Counted from the stretch's first letter, positions 22,953 through 33,290 are shown. The stretch is 64,000 nt of DNA from Pleodorina starrii (GCA_030267565.1 BRXU01000007.1:1984001-2048000), one strand, 5' to 3'. The notes: generated by a model from the letters alone, not told the origin. A program made the numbers and translations.

Positions 22953-24224
22953 ATGGCCAAGAAGAAGGACAAGACCAAGGCTGTTCCTAAACAACCTTCC
23001 TTTAATATTCCTGAGGATGATGCGACTCCAGTCGTATCAGGTCGTGAGCCGGCTGCGGCCGATCACACCAATCCTCTCCCCGGAGCGACTCCAGTCGCGG
23101 TTACGGGTACTAATTCGTCTCCTCAAGGAGCAACTAAGGCCAAAGGATCTATGCCTGAGGCCGGCATTCAGCCACAAACTCTTCCGCCGCAAGTCGCCGC
23201 TACCATCGCAAATGCAAGCGCGCGACGCGTATGGCGGACTTTCATTAAAAAGTTTGCAGACATGAAAGACATTCAATTGCCTGCTAACTTCACTTCGCTG
23301 CCTGCCGCTGATCTCGTTGCGTTTGCGCAGAGCATCAACATGGACCCTGCGGCGCCGGCGGCGGCCCTTGCGGCTGCCTTAAACAGCCAGGAGCAGTTCG
23401 GACAGGCCATGCAGCTCCAGCAGCAACAGCAGCAGCAGGCCCTCGCTGCCGGGCAGGACGGCCGCAACGTCGCCCCGGCTCTCGATGCCGCGGCAACCGC
23501 GGCCGGCCAGCCGGCCGCACCCGGTCAACCGGGTGTGGAGGCACAACAAGGCCTTTCTCAGCAGGCGCTGGCGCAGGTGCACCAGGTGTGCACCAACGTG
23601 TTTCAACACGCCATGGGCCAGATTGTGACGCTCATGGACGCGCGCTTTGCCGAGTTCAAGGCGAGCAACGCTAATGGCAACCAGGCAGCGGCCGCAGCTG
23701 CAGCGGCGGGCATGGCCGCAGCGGCGGCGGCTGACGCCATGGAAGCCGATGGCGCAGGCGCAGATGGCCCCTCCTCGGACACCAGCTCTGAGGAGAGCGA
23801 CAGCAGCGACGACGATGACGCGTCGCCGGCGGGCCGCATCATCAAGTCCACCCGCAAGCACATCCTTGCGGAGCTGAAGAAGACGGACATGCGCTCGGGC
23901 CGCGAGCGCAGCAAAGCCATGAAGGGCTTCGCTAAAACGTTCGCCAGCCTACTAACGCCGGCCCAGGCTGCCAAGATGTCGGCGTCGGAGCTCGTCGCCT
24001 CCTGGCAGGAGCGCGGCAATGGCTACATGCGCCTGCACGACTGGGCGCCTCTGTCCGGCGCCGAGCTGGACCACGCGCCTACCTGTCGCACCTGGAATTT
24101 GATATGCCGCGGGATGCGGACGTCCAGGCGGCGCTGGCCAGCCTCCGCAGCAACGGCGGCGCGGGCGGAAGCAACGGCGGCGCCGGCGGCAGTACCGCCG
24201 GCGGCTGGCAAAGCCAGGAGGTGA
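22953..24224 (+). CDS. Gypsy Gag, N-terminal part (423 aa)
   Basis: The ATG lies 38 bases after the 5' LTR. The N-terminus is Lys-rich (MAKKKDKTK), then comes an Ala/Gln-rich region with a poly-Gln tract (~residues 153-160). An acidic Ser/Asp run (SSDTSSEESDSSDDDD, ~275-290) precedes a basic helix-rich part. After about residue 377 the frame is out of register with the capsid-like sequence, which continues in the -1 frame (next entry). This is either a programmed -1 shift or a single indel; I see no perfect X-XXY-YYZ slippery site nearby. Gag would package the element RNA in cytoplasmic particles. The assignment rests on position; only the next frame has a clear Gag motif. Confidence 0.75.
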   Translation: MAKKKDKTKAVPKQPSFNIPEDDATPVVSGREPAAADHTNPLPGATPVAVTGTNSSPQGATKAKGSMPEAGIQPQTLPPQVAATIANASARRVWRTFIKKFADMKDIQLPANFTSLPAADLVAFAQSINMDPAAPAAALAAALNSQEQFGQAMQLQQQQQQQALAAGQDGRNVAPALDAAATAAGQPAAPGQPGVEAQQGLSQQALAQVHQVCTNVFQHAMGQIVTLMDARFAEFKASNANGNQAAAAAAAAGMAAAAAADAMEADGAGADGPSSDTSSEESDSSDDDDASPAGRIIKSTRKHILAELKKTDMRSGRERSKAMKGFAKTFASLLTPAQAAKMSASELVASWQERGNGYMRLHDWAPLSGAELDHAPTCRTWNLICRGMRTSRRRWPASAATAARAEATAAPAAVPPAAGKARR

Positions 24225-25018
24225 GAAAGAAGGTTCCGGAGCCGTATAAGTTCACGGGGGCCACGGACAAGCATGTCACGTGCGTGCAAACGTGGTTCGA
24301 TACCTTCATCACCTACTGCGACACCACTCACATCAACCCCATTCAGAACCTAGCGTTCTTCACCACGGGGGCTGCACAAGAGTGGGTGGTGGGATACATG
24401 GGCGACGCGCTGACTAGCGGGGTCGTCGTGACGCGCGAGCAGCTGCGCACCGATTTCCTCGTCCAGTTCGGCGATATCCGCCGTCACACTGCCCAGTCCG
24501 CACGCGAACGCTTTCACGCGGGGGAGCACAGCATGAAACCGGGCGAAAAGGTCAACCTGTACACGCAGCGCTTCCACACGATCGTGCAGGACGCCAAGGG
24601 CATGTCTCAGGTGGATCAGATTTTCTGGTACCTTCACGGGCTTCTCCCCGCACTTAAGAAGGCATGCGCTACGGACGCCCTGGGCAAGGACTGGGTCTCG
24701 GTGGAAGATCTCATTCGCTTTGCACTGAGCCAGGAGCTTCGTGCTAACATTGCGAAATCCGCTTCTAACGCCCACGCTACGGTGGCCGCTGTTTCTACCC
24801 CCTCCCAACCTCGCAAGCAGAAGCGGAAACGCTCCGAGCGCTCCGAGGACGGAGACAAGAAGCCCCCCAGGTGCATTCACTGCGCCGAGGAGTTCCCCGA
24901 CGGCTTCCCGCCGTCGCACTTGCGAAAGTGCGACGTCTTTCAGCGCAAGCTGAAGGCCGGGTTGATCAAGGACGGCAGCAGGGGCAAGAAGGCGGACCGC
25001 AAAGATGGCAAGCGTTAG
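24104..25018 (+). CDS. Gypsy Gag, capsid-like part (304 aa)
   Basis: In the -1 frame relative to the preceding Gag frame. It contains the retrotransposon-gag pattern (FTGATDKHVTCVQTWFDTF ... AAQEWVVGYM ... LRTDFLVQF ... ARERFHAGEHSMKPGEKV), then a basic region (KQKRKRSER) and a Cys/His cluster (C-x2-C ... H-x4-C in IHCAEEF and SHLRKCDVF). It ends at a lone TAG (25016-25018), after which the same frame stays open into the Dam-like segment. The start at 24104 is simply the first ATG; the true protein probably begins in the upstream frame. Confidence 0.85.
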   Translation: MPRDADVQAALASLRSNGGAGGSNGGAGGSTAGGWQSQEVRKKVPEPYKFTGATDKHVTCVQTWFDTFITYCDTTHINPIQNLAFFTTGAAQEWVVGYMGDALTSGVVVTREQLRTDFLVQFGDIRRHTAQSARERFHAGEHSMKPGEKVNLYTQRFHTIVQDAKGMSQVDQIFWYLHGLLPALKKACATDALGKDWVSVEDLIRFALSQELRANIAKSASNAHATVAAVSTPSQPRKQKRKRSERSEDGDKKPPRCIHCAEEFPDGFPPSHLRKCDVFQRKLKAGLIKDGSRGKKADRKDGKR

Positions 25019-25738
25019 GCGCTTGGCAAGGACGCGGAGGGTGCGGGTTCTGACCCGCCAGAGCCAGCACGTGTGTCGAAAGCTCTAGGCTGTCGCGAAG
25101 CAGGTCCCAACCTGCCGGTTGCGCGCGTTGCTGTATCCCACGCTCTAGGTGTTCGGGATGGTGGAATTGGTGCCGTAGGCGCGGCGGGACCCCCGGACCA
25201 TACGTTGGGGTCTCCGCCGGCCGCTCAGGGGGTCGTTTTTGAGCTTCCTCCACCTCCACCGCCGGGAAACGACGACCGCATGTTTTGCAGTCGAGAGTTT
25301 GCTCGGGTGCAGTCGGAGTTGGGCGTCAAGTTTACCTTTGACGCCGCATGTAACAATTCTGGCACCAATGCTCTGTGCGTTCCTTTTGCCTCACCCAGCC
25401 AATCTTTCTTCGATAAGGACGTTGGCGGGGAAACCCTCTGGATAAATCCACCAGTACACGAAGTGGTCAGATGGCAGCAGCACTACGCGAAATGCAAAGC
25501 TGCACAGCCCAGCACCACCAGTGCCATGTTCGTAGCCCCCAAGTGGCCCGTGCTTGAGCAGCACTTTCAGTCTCTAGGCTACGCGCTCTTTAAGGAGTAC
25601 CCTATTGGAAAGCGGCTTTTCACCACTCCCAATAACGAGCGGGGCAAAGCTCAGCTCATGGGTATCCCTTGGCCGGTCCAGCTTTGGTACGATCCTCCCA
25701 AAACGGAGGCTGTACTGCGCTCCGTACAGAACAACTAG
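25019..25738 (+). CDS. Dam-methyltransferase-like segment of the gypsy polyprotein
   Basis: In frame with Gag (25016 TAG) upstream and Pol downstream, with another lone TAG at 25736-25738. There is no ATG near its start; a GTG at 25073 is the only start-like codon, so it is more likely read through from Gag. A Pro-rich linker (LPPPPPPGND) precedes a domain with KFTFDAACN...TNALC, then SFFDKDVGGETLWINPP and RWQQHY. That order (D-x-A-A...N-A-L-C...NPP...W) resembles the Dam N6-adenine methyltransferase family, whose catalytic motif is (N/D)PP(Y/F/W). Here the fourth residue is Val, so catalysis is doubtful. The resemblance was judged by eye. No function is claimed. Confidence 0.5.
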   Translation, partial: ALGKDAEGAGSDPPEPARVSKALGCREAGPNLPVARVAVSHALGVRDGGIGAVGAAGPPDHTLGSPPAAQGVVFELPPPPPPGNDDRMFCSREFARVQSELGVKFTFDAACNNSGTNALCVPFASPSQSFFDKDVGGETLWINPPVHEVVRWQQHYAKCKAAQPSTTSAMFVAPKWPVLEQHFQSLGYALFKEYPIGKRLFTTPNNERGKAQLMGIPWPVQLWYDPPKTEAVLRSVQNN

Positions 25739-28390
25739 GGCTACAGCATGCACTTCCTCAGCAAAATGTACGGCAAAGAGGCCCAAACGCTCGTTGACAG
25801 CGGGGCTTGTGCAGTGGGAGCTGCCGACGGCTTTGTTGGCCAATCTTTGGTCAACAGCTTGCGCCTAAAGGTGCAGCCAGCGGCGGTTACTTCCGTACGC
25901 CTCGCAGACGGTTCGCTCCAGCAACTGTTGGGTCAAGTCGCCGTGCCCATCCGCATGGGCACATACCGCGACACAGTGCGCCTCCTTGTGATGCCAGGCG
26001 GCATGCCCGGCACGGACATTTTGCTTGGGACAGATTGGCTCAAGCGGCTCAAGGCCGTTATGAGCTGGGACAGTGATTCGCTCACCCTCCAAAGGGGGGG
26101 GAAGAGCCTTACACTGCACCCGACTTACGTACACAGGTCGGCTGACACCGAACCTGACCCAATCGCGGTCATGAACTACGTGTGCGCGCGGTTGCACCAA
26201 GCGACGTCGGTTCCGCTTCTGAGCGCCAAGCAAGCTGCAAAGCTGCTTACGCGGGGTGCGCGATCGTACCTAATGCTAGTACGCGAAGATAGCGTTGAGC
26301 CCGCGGACCCTACTCGTTGCGAATCCGCGACGGTTGGGGCTGCTACGTCAACTGATGCTCCTGCGCCCATCGACCTGGTACCGCAGTCGGAAATAGAAGC
26401 ACTGAAATCCGAATTTTCAGATGTCTTCACGGAGCTGAACGAGCCTCCACCGGAGCGTCCGGGAATAGGTCACACTATTCCCTTGGTAGAAGGCGCTCAG
26501 CCTCCCGCAAAACGTATGTACCGCTTAACTCAGGCTGAGCGGGAAGAGGTCAAAAAGCAAGTAGCGGATTTGCTTGCTAAAGGGTTCATCGAACCGAGCA
26601 CCTCCCCATTCGGTGCGCCTGTTCTGTTTGTCGAAAAACAGGACAAGACCCTTCGAATGTGTTTGGATTATAGAGCATTAAACAAAATCACCGTCAAGCG
26701 GAGATACCCAATGCCGTCCATAACCGACCTCTTCGACCAGTTGCAAGGCGCAAAAGTCTTTTCAAGCCTTGACTTGCAACAGGGTTACTACCAAATCCGC
26801 ATTACACCTGAGGACAGACCTAAAACGAGCTTCCTCACGCCTGAGGGACAGTTTCAGTTCAAGGTCCTTTGTTTCGGCCTGACTAATGCGCCCGCAACGT
26901 TCCAATCCACCATGGCAACGATTTTTCGGGAGCACATTGGTCGATTTGTTCTCGTGTATTTGGACGATATACTTATTTTTTCTAAAACGGCACAAGAACA
27001 TGTACGGCACCTCCGTATTGTACTTGAGCTGTTACGTGAGCACAAGTTCAGGGCAAAATTGCCTAAGTGCGACTTCAATAAAGCGGAATTGAAGTTTTTG
27101 GGGCACATCGTGGGCAGGGACGGCCTTAAGGTCGACCCGTCTAAAGTAAAAGTGGTACAGGACTGGGCCACTCCCACAAACGTTTCGCGTCTCAGGTCAT
27201 TCCTGGGATTAGCGAATTATTTTAGGCGATTTATACAGGGTTATTCATCGCTCGTTGCCCCACTCACGTCATTGACGGGTGCTCAAGTACCTTGGGATTG
27301 GACACCGGAATGCCAATCCGCGTTTAATGGCGTGAAGCACGCACTTACGAACGCACCGGTGTTAGTTCTGCCAGAACTGGACAAACCTTTTGAGGTTTGG
27401 TCCGACGCGTCCGTATTCGGGACGGGTGCCATCCTCTTGCAGGACGGTCGGCCGGTGGCTTACACAAGCCAGAAGTTTACTCCTGCGGAGATAAACTACA
27501 CAACCACCGACCAGGAATGCCTTGGGGTTATCCATGCGTTAACCGAATGGAGGTGCTATCTTGACGGGGCACAGCACGTCACTTTAGTCACCGATCACCA
27601 ACCCCTGGTATATCTGCAAGACCAGAAAAGCAATAATTTGCTTTCGCGCCGCCAAGCGCGCTGGATGGAATACCTTTCTCGTTTCAAGTTCGAATGGGAA
27701 TATCGTCCGGGCAGAATTAACGTGGCCGACCCTATTAGCAGGGTACACGAGCCTACGGTGGCAGCTGCGCTCACACGGTCAAGCATCGTCGCTGATCTCT
27801 TGACGCGGATCCAGCGAGGGTACCACAAGGACCCATCCTTTGCTGACCCATTACGGATAGCTGGGCTGTACTATAACACGTCGCGAGGCCTCTGGCAAAA
27901 AGGCCAACGGGTGGTGATCCCCGACGCTGACGGGTTGCGCGATCTGATCATGGCTGAATACCATGACAGTATCACATCTGGGCATAGAGGAATAAGCCGC
28001 ACAAAGGAAGTTATTTCCCGCTCGTACTGGTGGCCCACTCTGGACGCAGACGTGGCCGAGTATGTCGGAAGATGCCCCGAATGCCAGCGCAACAAGCCTT
28101 CCAACCATAAGCCGTATGGAAAGCTACAGCCCCTCCCAATACCGGAGACAAATTGGGAGAGCGTGTCACTCGATTTGATCACGCAGCTACCGAAAACCGC
28201 TAAGGGCCACGACGCCGTACTTGTGTTTGTGGATCGGCTCAGCAAAATGGTGCACTTTGCTGCCACTCACACCGACGTCAGTGCTGAGGAGATAGCGTGG
28301 CTATACCTCGAACACGTTTTCAAGCATCATGGGCTGTCCAGGTCCCTGGTGTCTGACCGTGGAACTCAATTTTTGGCAGGAGCTGTTTAA
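25739..28390 (+). pseudogene. Gypsy Pol: protease, RT, RNase H, integrase N-part
   Basis: From the first ATG (25748) it reads 880 aa. Aspartic protease: LVDSGA at ~16-20 and DILLGTDWL later. RT: FSSLDLQQGYYQI, FGLTNAPATFQ, and catalytic YLDD at 404-407. RNase H: WSDAS, a conserved Glu (QECLGV) and VTDHQPL. Integrase: zinc finger H...H...CPEC (~740-782), first Asp in SLDLI and second in SDRGTQF (~870). The frame then hits TAA at 28388, because the sequence shifts frame between GTQF and FWQELF. The third catalytic residue (Glu) is in the next frame, so this copy lacks a continuous integrase. No internal stop occurs otherwise. Upstream it follows a TAG in the same frame. Confidence 0.9.
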
Positions 28391-29279
28391 GAGCCTTCGC
28401 ACCAAACTACGCATGAGCACCGCTTACCATCCGCAAACGGACGGTCAGACGGAGCGCATGAACCGGCTCTTGGAAGAAACCCTTCGGCACTACGTCAATC
28501 CGACGCAGGATGATTGGGACAAACATCTGCCCTTAATCGAGTTTGCAATCAATAACTCGAAGCAGAGCAGTACCAATACAACGCCGTTCATGCTCAATTC
28601 GGGTCACCAACCTCGGGTTCCCGCGGATGTTGACATCGAATTGGAGAATGGCAAAGTCCCATCGGCCAAAGAGTTTGCTTCCATTATGCGGGAACGCATC
28701 GCTGCGGCCCGCAGGCACCTGAAAGCGGCTCAGGATCGCCAACGCACTGCCTATAACCGCAAACGGGAGGATATCTCGTTTGACATTGGAGAAAACGTGT
28801 TGCTCTCTACATCCAACATTTCGTTGAAGTCCCCTGGCGCAAAGAAGTTGCTGCCCAAATACATTGGGCCCTTCAAAATCCTGGCGCGCGTAGGTTCGGT
28901 GGCCTACAAACTTGACTTGCCAGCGGGATACAAAATTCATCCAGTCTTCCACGTTTCGCTCCTAAAGCCTTACAAAGGTGACGGCACTTATCAACCGCCG
29001 CCCGCCTTTGTACTGGAAGGCGAGGAGTACTGGAGCGTGGACAGTATCATCGACTTACGGGAACGCAAAATCGGGCGTAAAACACGCCGCGAATTTCTTG
29101 TAAAATGGGCCGGATTTGGTCCCGAACATAACACTTGGGAGCCTGAAGAGTCCCTTCGAAGGGATTCCTTGGTTGCCGAGGAGGTCGATGCCTTCCTCAC
29201 TAAGCGCACCCAGGCACCGCCTCCCCGGGTTAAGCCTACATCTCGGCGCAGGCGCGTCAAAGGACAGCGCCGCCGGTGA
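28370..29279 (+). pseudogene. Gypsy integrase C-part with chromodomain
   Basis: Continues Pol in another frame from FWQELF. It has HPQTDGQTER containing the catalytic Glu, the GPF-like region (YIGPFKILARVG), a typical HPVFHVSLLK motif and a C-terminal chromodomain (~last 85 aa: EYWSVDSIIDLRER, FLVKWAGFG, NTWEPEESL). Chromodomains steer chromovirus integration to modified histones. It ends at TGA 29277-29279, 32 bases before the purine tract. The nominal ATG at 28329 is before the shift and is not a real start. A small deletion or insertion near 28372 is the simplest cause of the break. Confidence 0.9.
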
Positions 29280-29310
29280 ATACTGGCATCGCTCCCGGGA
29301 CGTTCGCTTC

Positions 29311-29323
29311 AAAGGGGGGGGAG
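29311..29323 (+). other. Polypurine tract of the gypsy element
   Basis: An A-run followed by eight G and AG lies directly against the 3' LTR, the expected plus-strand priming site. Confidence 0.85.
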
Positions 29324-29697
29324 TGTAACGATATTTATACTTATAATATTTCCGACTTATAACCAATGGTTAACGGAACTCACTAAAGTGAGGGACGACC
29401 GTTGGGTTAGTTGGAGACGATAATTGCGGAGCCCTGTCGTACATCAAGATCTCAAGGCGTCGGCCTCATATGCCGACTGGTGGAGCTTATGGGATTGAAT
29501 TCTATTTCTCAGGTGTCTGTTGACACCACCTCTTACTACTGTATGTTTCTGATATTAGTTAGATTAGTGCTTGGTAAGCTGTTTAGGTGGGCGCCGTCTT
29601 CGTCTCCTTCAACTGGTCGTTCGTCGGTCGTCGCTCTGGCGACGCCTGGTACCTCGGTGAGTTCCCTTCCGCTGCGTAGCGTAGCTTAAACGTTACA
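29324..29697 (+). repeat. 3' LTR of the gypsy element
   Basis: 374 bp, matching the 5' LTR with one difference. TATAG target duplication follows at 29698-29702. Confidence 0.95.
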
Positions 29698-29702
29698 TAT
29701 AG

Positions 29703-30919
29703 CAACGCCCACGTGGCGATCGTAAAGGACTGCATTGCCAACGCGCTCGTGAACAAGCACGTCAGTGTCGCCGGTATACATGCCATCTTCTTCTCCGAGC
29801 GGTAAGAATTCTTCGGGGTCTTCGGTATCGCACGCTAAGCCGCCATCCCCTATGGAAGACTCTTCACTCAGAATGGCAGTGCAACTCTCGGAATCACATC
29901 GATCTGCATCGACGTCGCATGCGTGCGTCACGTCAGCGGGTCGACGTTCACGGCCATGAGTGTTTGCAACGACAGACTGCACAGGTTTATTTGTGCGTAG
30001 CGGAATCCTGTACGTCATCATGGCACATATCAACATGGCCATCATGACCGTGCTCATCGGCCAAGAAGGCTGTATCAATTGCAATGTCAGTGTACAAAGG
30101 TGTGTCCTTGAGATAGTCGAGGGCATTGTAAACACGGGAAGCGGACGCAAGACCTGACCACACATTACGCTGGTGTGCCAGACGGCGTTTGATATTAACA
30201 AGAACCATATGGTTGTCGGTGAAGGTACGGGGAAGAATGCTGGTGGTGAGGTCGAGGTCGTTGACAACATTCACAACACAACCGCGAATACTGGGATGCC
30301 CGCCATTCGGAAGATTGTAGATAGACGCAAGAGGTAAACGTGGCGACACAAGGGGCTCTTCAACGGGTGTTAGACCGGACAAGCATAAGGGCACATCTGA
30401 TACGACCCAGCCCATGTTGTTATATGCTGAACGCTGCGGTAGCCGACCAGCACGTAGATCTGCACGGCACGTGCTGCAAAACGCCCAGTCTGTACTTGTC
30501 GAGCTGAAGGGCAGAAAGGTTGACAAAATATCAGGGGGAGTGGGTATGGCCGTGAGACACTCGTCGCCAGGTGCGCCGCGAATGTCAGCGTCAAGCTCTA
30601 CACTTTCGTCTACATCGATCTCAGGCAGGGACCATTTGTCAAGAAGCATATTCTCATCCAAAGGAAGGAGTTGATAAGGAAAGCAGAGCTCGTGGTAGCA
30701 TGAACACTTCTGCGTGGGCCCCTCTGCAGCGCGTTCAAGAAAGTGCTTTGATGCAATGGAAAGAGGGACCTTCTCCGCCATACACTTTGCCTGATGTGGA
30801 GCCGAAGACGGCGATTCAGCAGCACAAGCAAGCTTCGGTGGTTTTACCAACGGACGAGCGCAGATACGCAGCTGCGTCCGCGAGGGTCCAGGAACGCGTG
30901 CCAGGCATACTGCTGCCAT
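29703..30919 (-). pseudogene. Helitron protein, DUF6570-like part and acidic linker
   Basis: Two overlapping minus frames (30919-29987 and 30270-29686) carry consecutive parts. The first has a Cys pair (FCSTCRADL), then the run VPLCLSGLTPVEEPLVSP, GGHPSIRGCVVNVVND, and LPRTFTDNHMVLVN. This is the pattern of the DUF6570-type region found in Helitron Rep-helicase proteins. After a frame change near 30050 the second frame gives an Asp/Glu/Ser-rich linker (SEESSIGDGGLACDTEDPEE) and ends at the gypsy insertion. At least two frameshifts plus the insertion make this a pseudogene. The family call rests on the order of motifs. Confidence 0.7.
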
Positions 30920-32510
30920 CCATCCGAGCGAGCAATTGAGCGGCTTTCATGCGGAAAGGCAGGTAACCCCAGTCGGGGTTCTCGGTTGCAATGACGCGAT
31001 GTGTGTCCTGAAAAAAGGCGGACTTGGTTGGCGCCGGTGAGGTCAATTGGCGCAATTGTTTGCACAAAGCACGTACAGATGCATGGCGTAAATCTGGAAC
31101 GCTCTGTAGACGCACAAATAAAAGCTGTGCTTGCTTTCGTTGTGTGAGTGAATCCCAATGTGCAGTCTCCGTACGTAGGGCCCGTATGTGCTCTAAACAA
31201 ACCTTAACACGGTCCGGTGACCATCTAAAGTAGAAGAGTGCAGGTTGAGGCGAACAGGTTGGGAGCAATTGCTCTAAATGAACACACACCTGTTCTTGGG
31301 TAAGGTTGGAACATACAGGCACCGTGTGAAGCATTGGCAGCAAGCAGGCGGCCTTATGTTGCACAGAGTGCTTACCCCAGGAAGGGTCCGTACGATTGCA
31401 GATGGAGATGGCGTCCTGCAAGGCTTCTTCTGCAACAGCATCCCATGAGAAATGCTGCTGAGGCGACAGTGGCATTGGCAAAGGCTGCGATGTGAGCGCC
31501 AAAGGGGATGAGGGCATGTTTGCGGAGAGAGGCACTGGCACAAAGGAAGGGTTGCTGTGTAAAGGCGGCGTTGGCAATTGCGAGGAAGCAATAGAAGTCT
31601 TAAGAAGCCGCGCTCGCGCAGAGGAAAGAGTGAGGCTGGTAAAAAGAGCGTGCGACTTCAAGGCTTCAACAAGTTTTGCAGCGCGTGTGCGGAGAGGCAT
31701 GTGATCCCACCCAGGGGAATTCACCGCCGACGACTGAACAGTGTCTGTAAATACCTGTACACGTTCGGCGCGCCACCGAAAGCGCCTGCTGGAGGAAGAA
31801 TGTGCAATACGGCCTGAATGGTCGGAAGAACATGATGATGAGTTGACATGGGACGGTGCCACAAATCCGACCGGTGGAAGCTGCGCCTGCGTACTGCTGC
31901 CTGCGATTTGTACAGAAACTAATGGCTCATAGTGCTCGCCACTGCCAAAGAAATGCGTGCGTGCAAGCCGAATTGGTGCGGAGTCTGGTGGACCATACCA
32001 CGCACTGTCTACAACCCCGCATGATTCCCAACTATAAACGTCAATGTTCAGCTGGTAGGCAGCTGCCAAAGCGTGCAGTGCAATGCTGTTGCCCCACATA
32101 CCTCCTAAAACCGCTGGCATTGCAAGGCGGGCACAATAATAGTGAATAGCGTAAACAGGCGGCAGGGCGGGGCTTTCAGCACAGATTGCTTCAACAACAA
32201 GGCGACCTGTCTGTAGTTGCGGGTGATTATTTAGCGTAGGAAATTGTGCAATCCACTGCGCTGCCGTACGGCGCAGTTCATCGGAAGTGACGTTCACGTA
32301 CTGGGCCGCGTTCAGCGCATATGCACAACTGTCAAACATGCAGTCCCCTGCAGTGAAAGGATAAACGGTTTCGCGCCGAAGATTAATGCTTGAAAGGTAG
32401 TGATCAAGCAGGACATGTGCATCGGTTCGAAAGGCTTCCGAGTTGTAGATATCCTCACCAATAGTGATAAGATCTTGCACCGTCGAAGAGGCCATGTGCA
32501 AAATAGACAA
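30816..32510 (-). pseudogene. Helitron OTU protease plus four ~60-aa modules
   Basis: A 564-aa minus frame. Residues ~45-200 form an OTU-type cysteine protease: GDCMFDS (Asp56-Cys57), GGMWGNSIALHALA (around Trp139) and GEHYEPLVSV (catalytic-type His193). OTU domains are known in some Helitrons and act as deubiquitinases in cellular relatives. After a Ser/Pro linker come four repeats of a module at ~243-303, 353-416, 426-490 and 498-552. Each has a Trp, then R-x-K-A-A-x-L-L, then (L/S)T and a final L. I do not recognise this module. The frame runs into the DUF6570-like part after one frameshift near 30850, so the whole was once one protein. The start at 32510 is the first ATG after the upstream repeat. 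Confidence 0.75.
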
Positions 32511-32571
32511 GGGGTTGGTGTCGGCTTCCTTGAAGCCGGAAAAAGGGCGGGGCCCCGTTCAATCCGTACGG
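32507..32571. repeat. 65-bp hairpin repeat, copy 1 of 3
   Basis: ACAAGGGGTTGGTGTCGG through GTTCAATCCGTACGG. It includes CGGCTTC-CTT-GAAGCCG (7-bp stem) and GGGGCCCC. Copies 2 and 3 are at 51116-51180 and 51595-51659, same orientation, with sharp edges and differing flanks. It abuts the start of the Helitron frame here. Confidence 0.9.
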
Positions 32572-33215
32572 GTTAACTCTTCCGGCCAGCGCATTGGCTG
32601 AAGTTACTTGACAGCAGCCGTGGAGTGTATCATTTACACATCACGCAGGCTGACTTGCCAATAGAAGGAAAGCGGAACTGTTTGCGAGGGTCGCGACGAC
32701 GTGCAGTTGCCGCCGACGAGAGTGCAGCAGAGGCTTGGCTACCGAGGTATTCACCGTAGAGGAGGCTTGACAACTTTAACATTCGGACAGGGAATGTATG
32801 TAGAAGTCCCCTAGGTTGCCGACTTGACTTGTATTTGGGCGGCCCGCAGCAGAAGACCGCCGCATCGTGCGTGCAATTTGCGGCTTGGCGTCCAACAACC
32901 AGCTCCTTGCAACCTTTGTAATAGTATTATGCGTCAAGTCGGTCGGACCGGCTAGCAGAGCTGCTGTGGTGTGGTCGCGGGAAGAATGTTCGCAATTTAG
33001 TTGGTCGCCGAAACGAAGATTCATTTCACGCCGTCATGTCAGAAATCCACTTTGAGGAACGATGAATCTTCTGGAATTAATTATAGGCCGAGAGGTGTTG
33101 GTTTGACCTCGGCCTCGGTCCATGGAGACTGCCAAACTGGTTTTTACTCATGCGATGTTGGGTTCCTATAATAAATTTACCGTGCAATAAAGAATGTAAT
33201 CTTTTACTTATGCAG
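32572..33215. repeat. Duplicated segment, intact copy (partner split at 51930-57565)
   Basis: From AACTCTTCCGGCCAGCGCAT to the AATAAAGAAT region, this stretch matches 51930-52219 and then 57190-57565. The partner is interrupted by the copia element, so this copy shows the pre-insertion arrangement (CCGCATCGTGCGTG at 32860-32873). Neither copy shows a convincing gene. Confidence 0.9.
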
Positions 33216-33290
33216 CCTTTCCGTTGGCCGAAATTCTGCACTTTGGTTAGGACACCACAGTCCACAGTTCACAGGCACGGACGGGCGTGG

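Larger units (their letters stand above)
22541..29697 (+). mobile_element. Ty3/gypsy chromovirus, full length with both LTRs
   Basis: Two 374-bp LTRs (22541-22914 and 29324-29697) start TGTAACG and end CGTTACA and differ at one base I could find. The 5-bp duplication TATAG lies at 22536-22540 and 29698-29702. A primer-binding site starts TGG at 22917 and a purine tract precedes the 3' LTR. Order gag, extra domain, protease, RT, RNase H, integrase, chromodomain identifies a chromovirus. The single LTR difference means recent insertion. It interrupts a minus-strand Helitron, and removing it plus one TATAG restores the Helitron reading frame across the junction. Confidence 0.95.
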
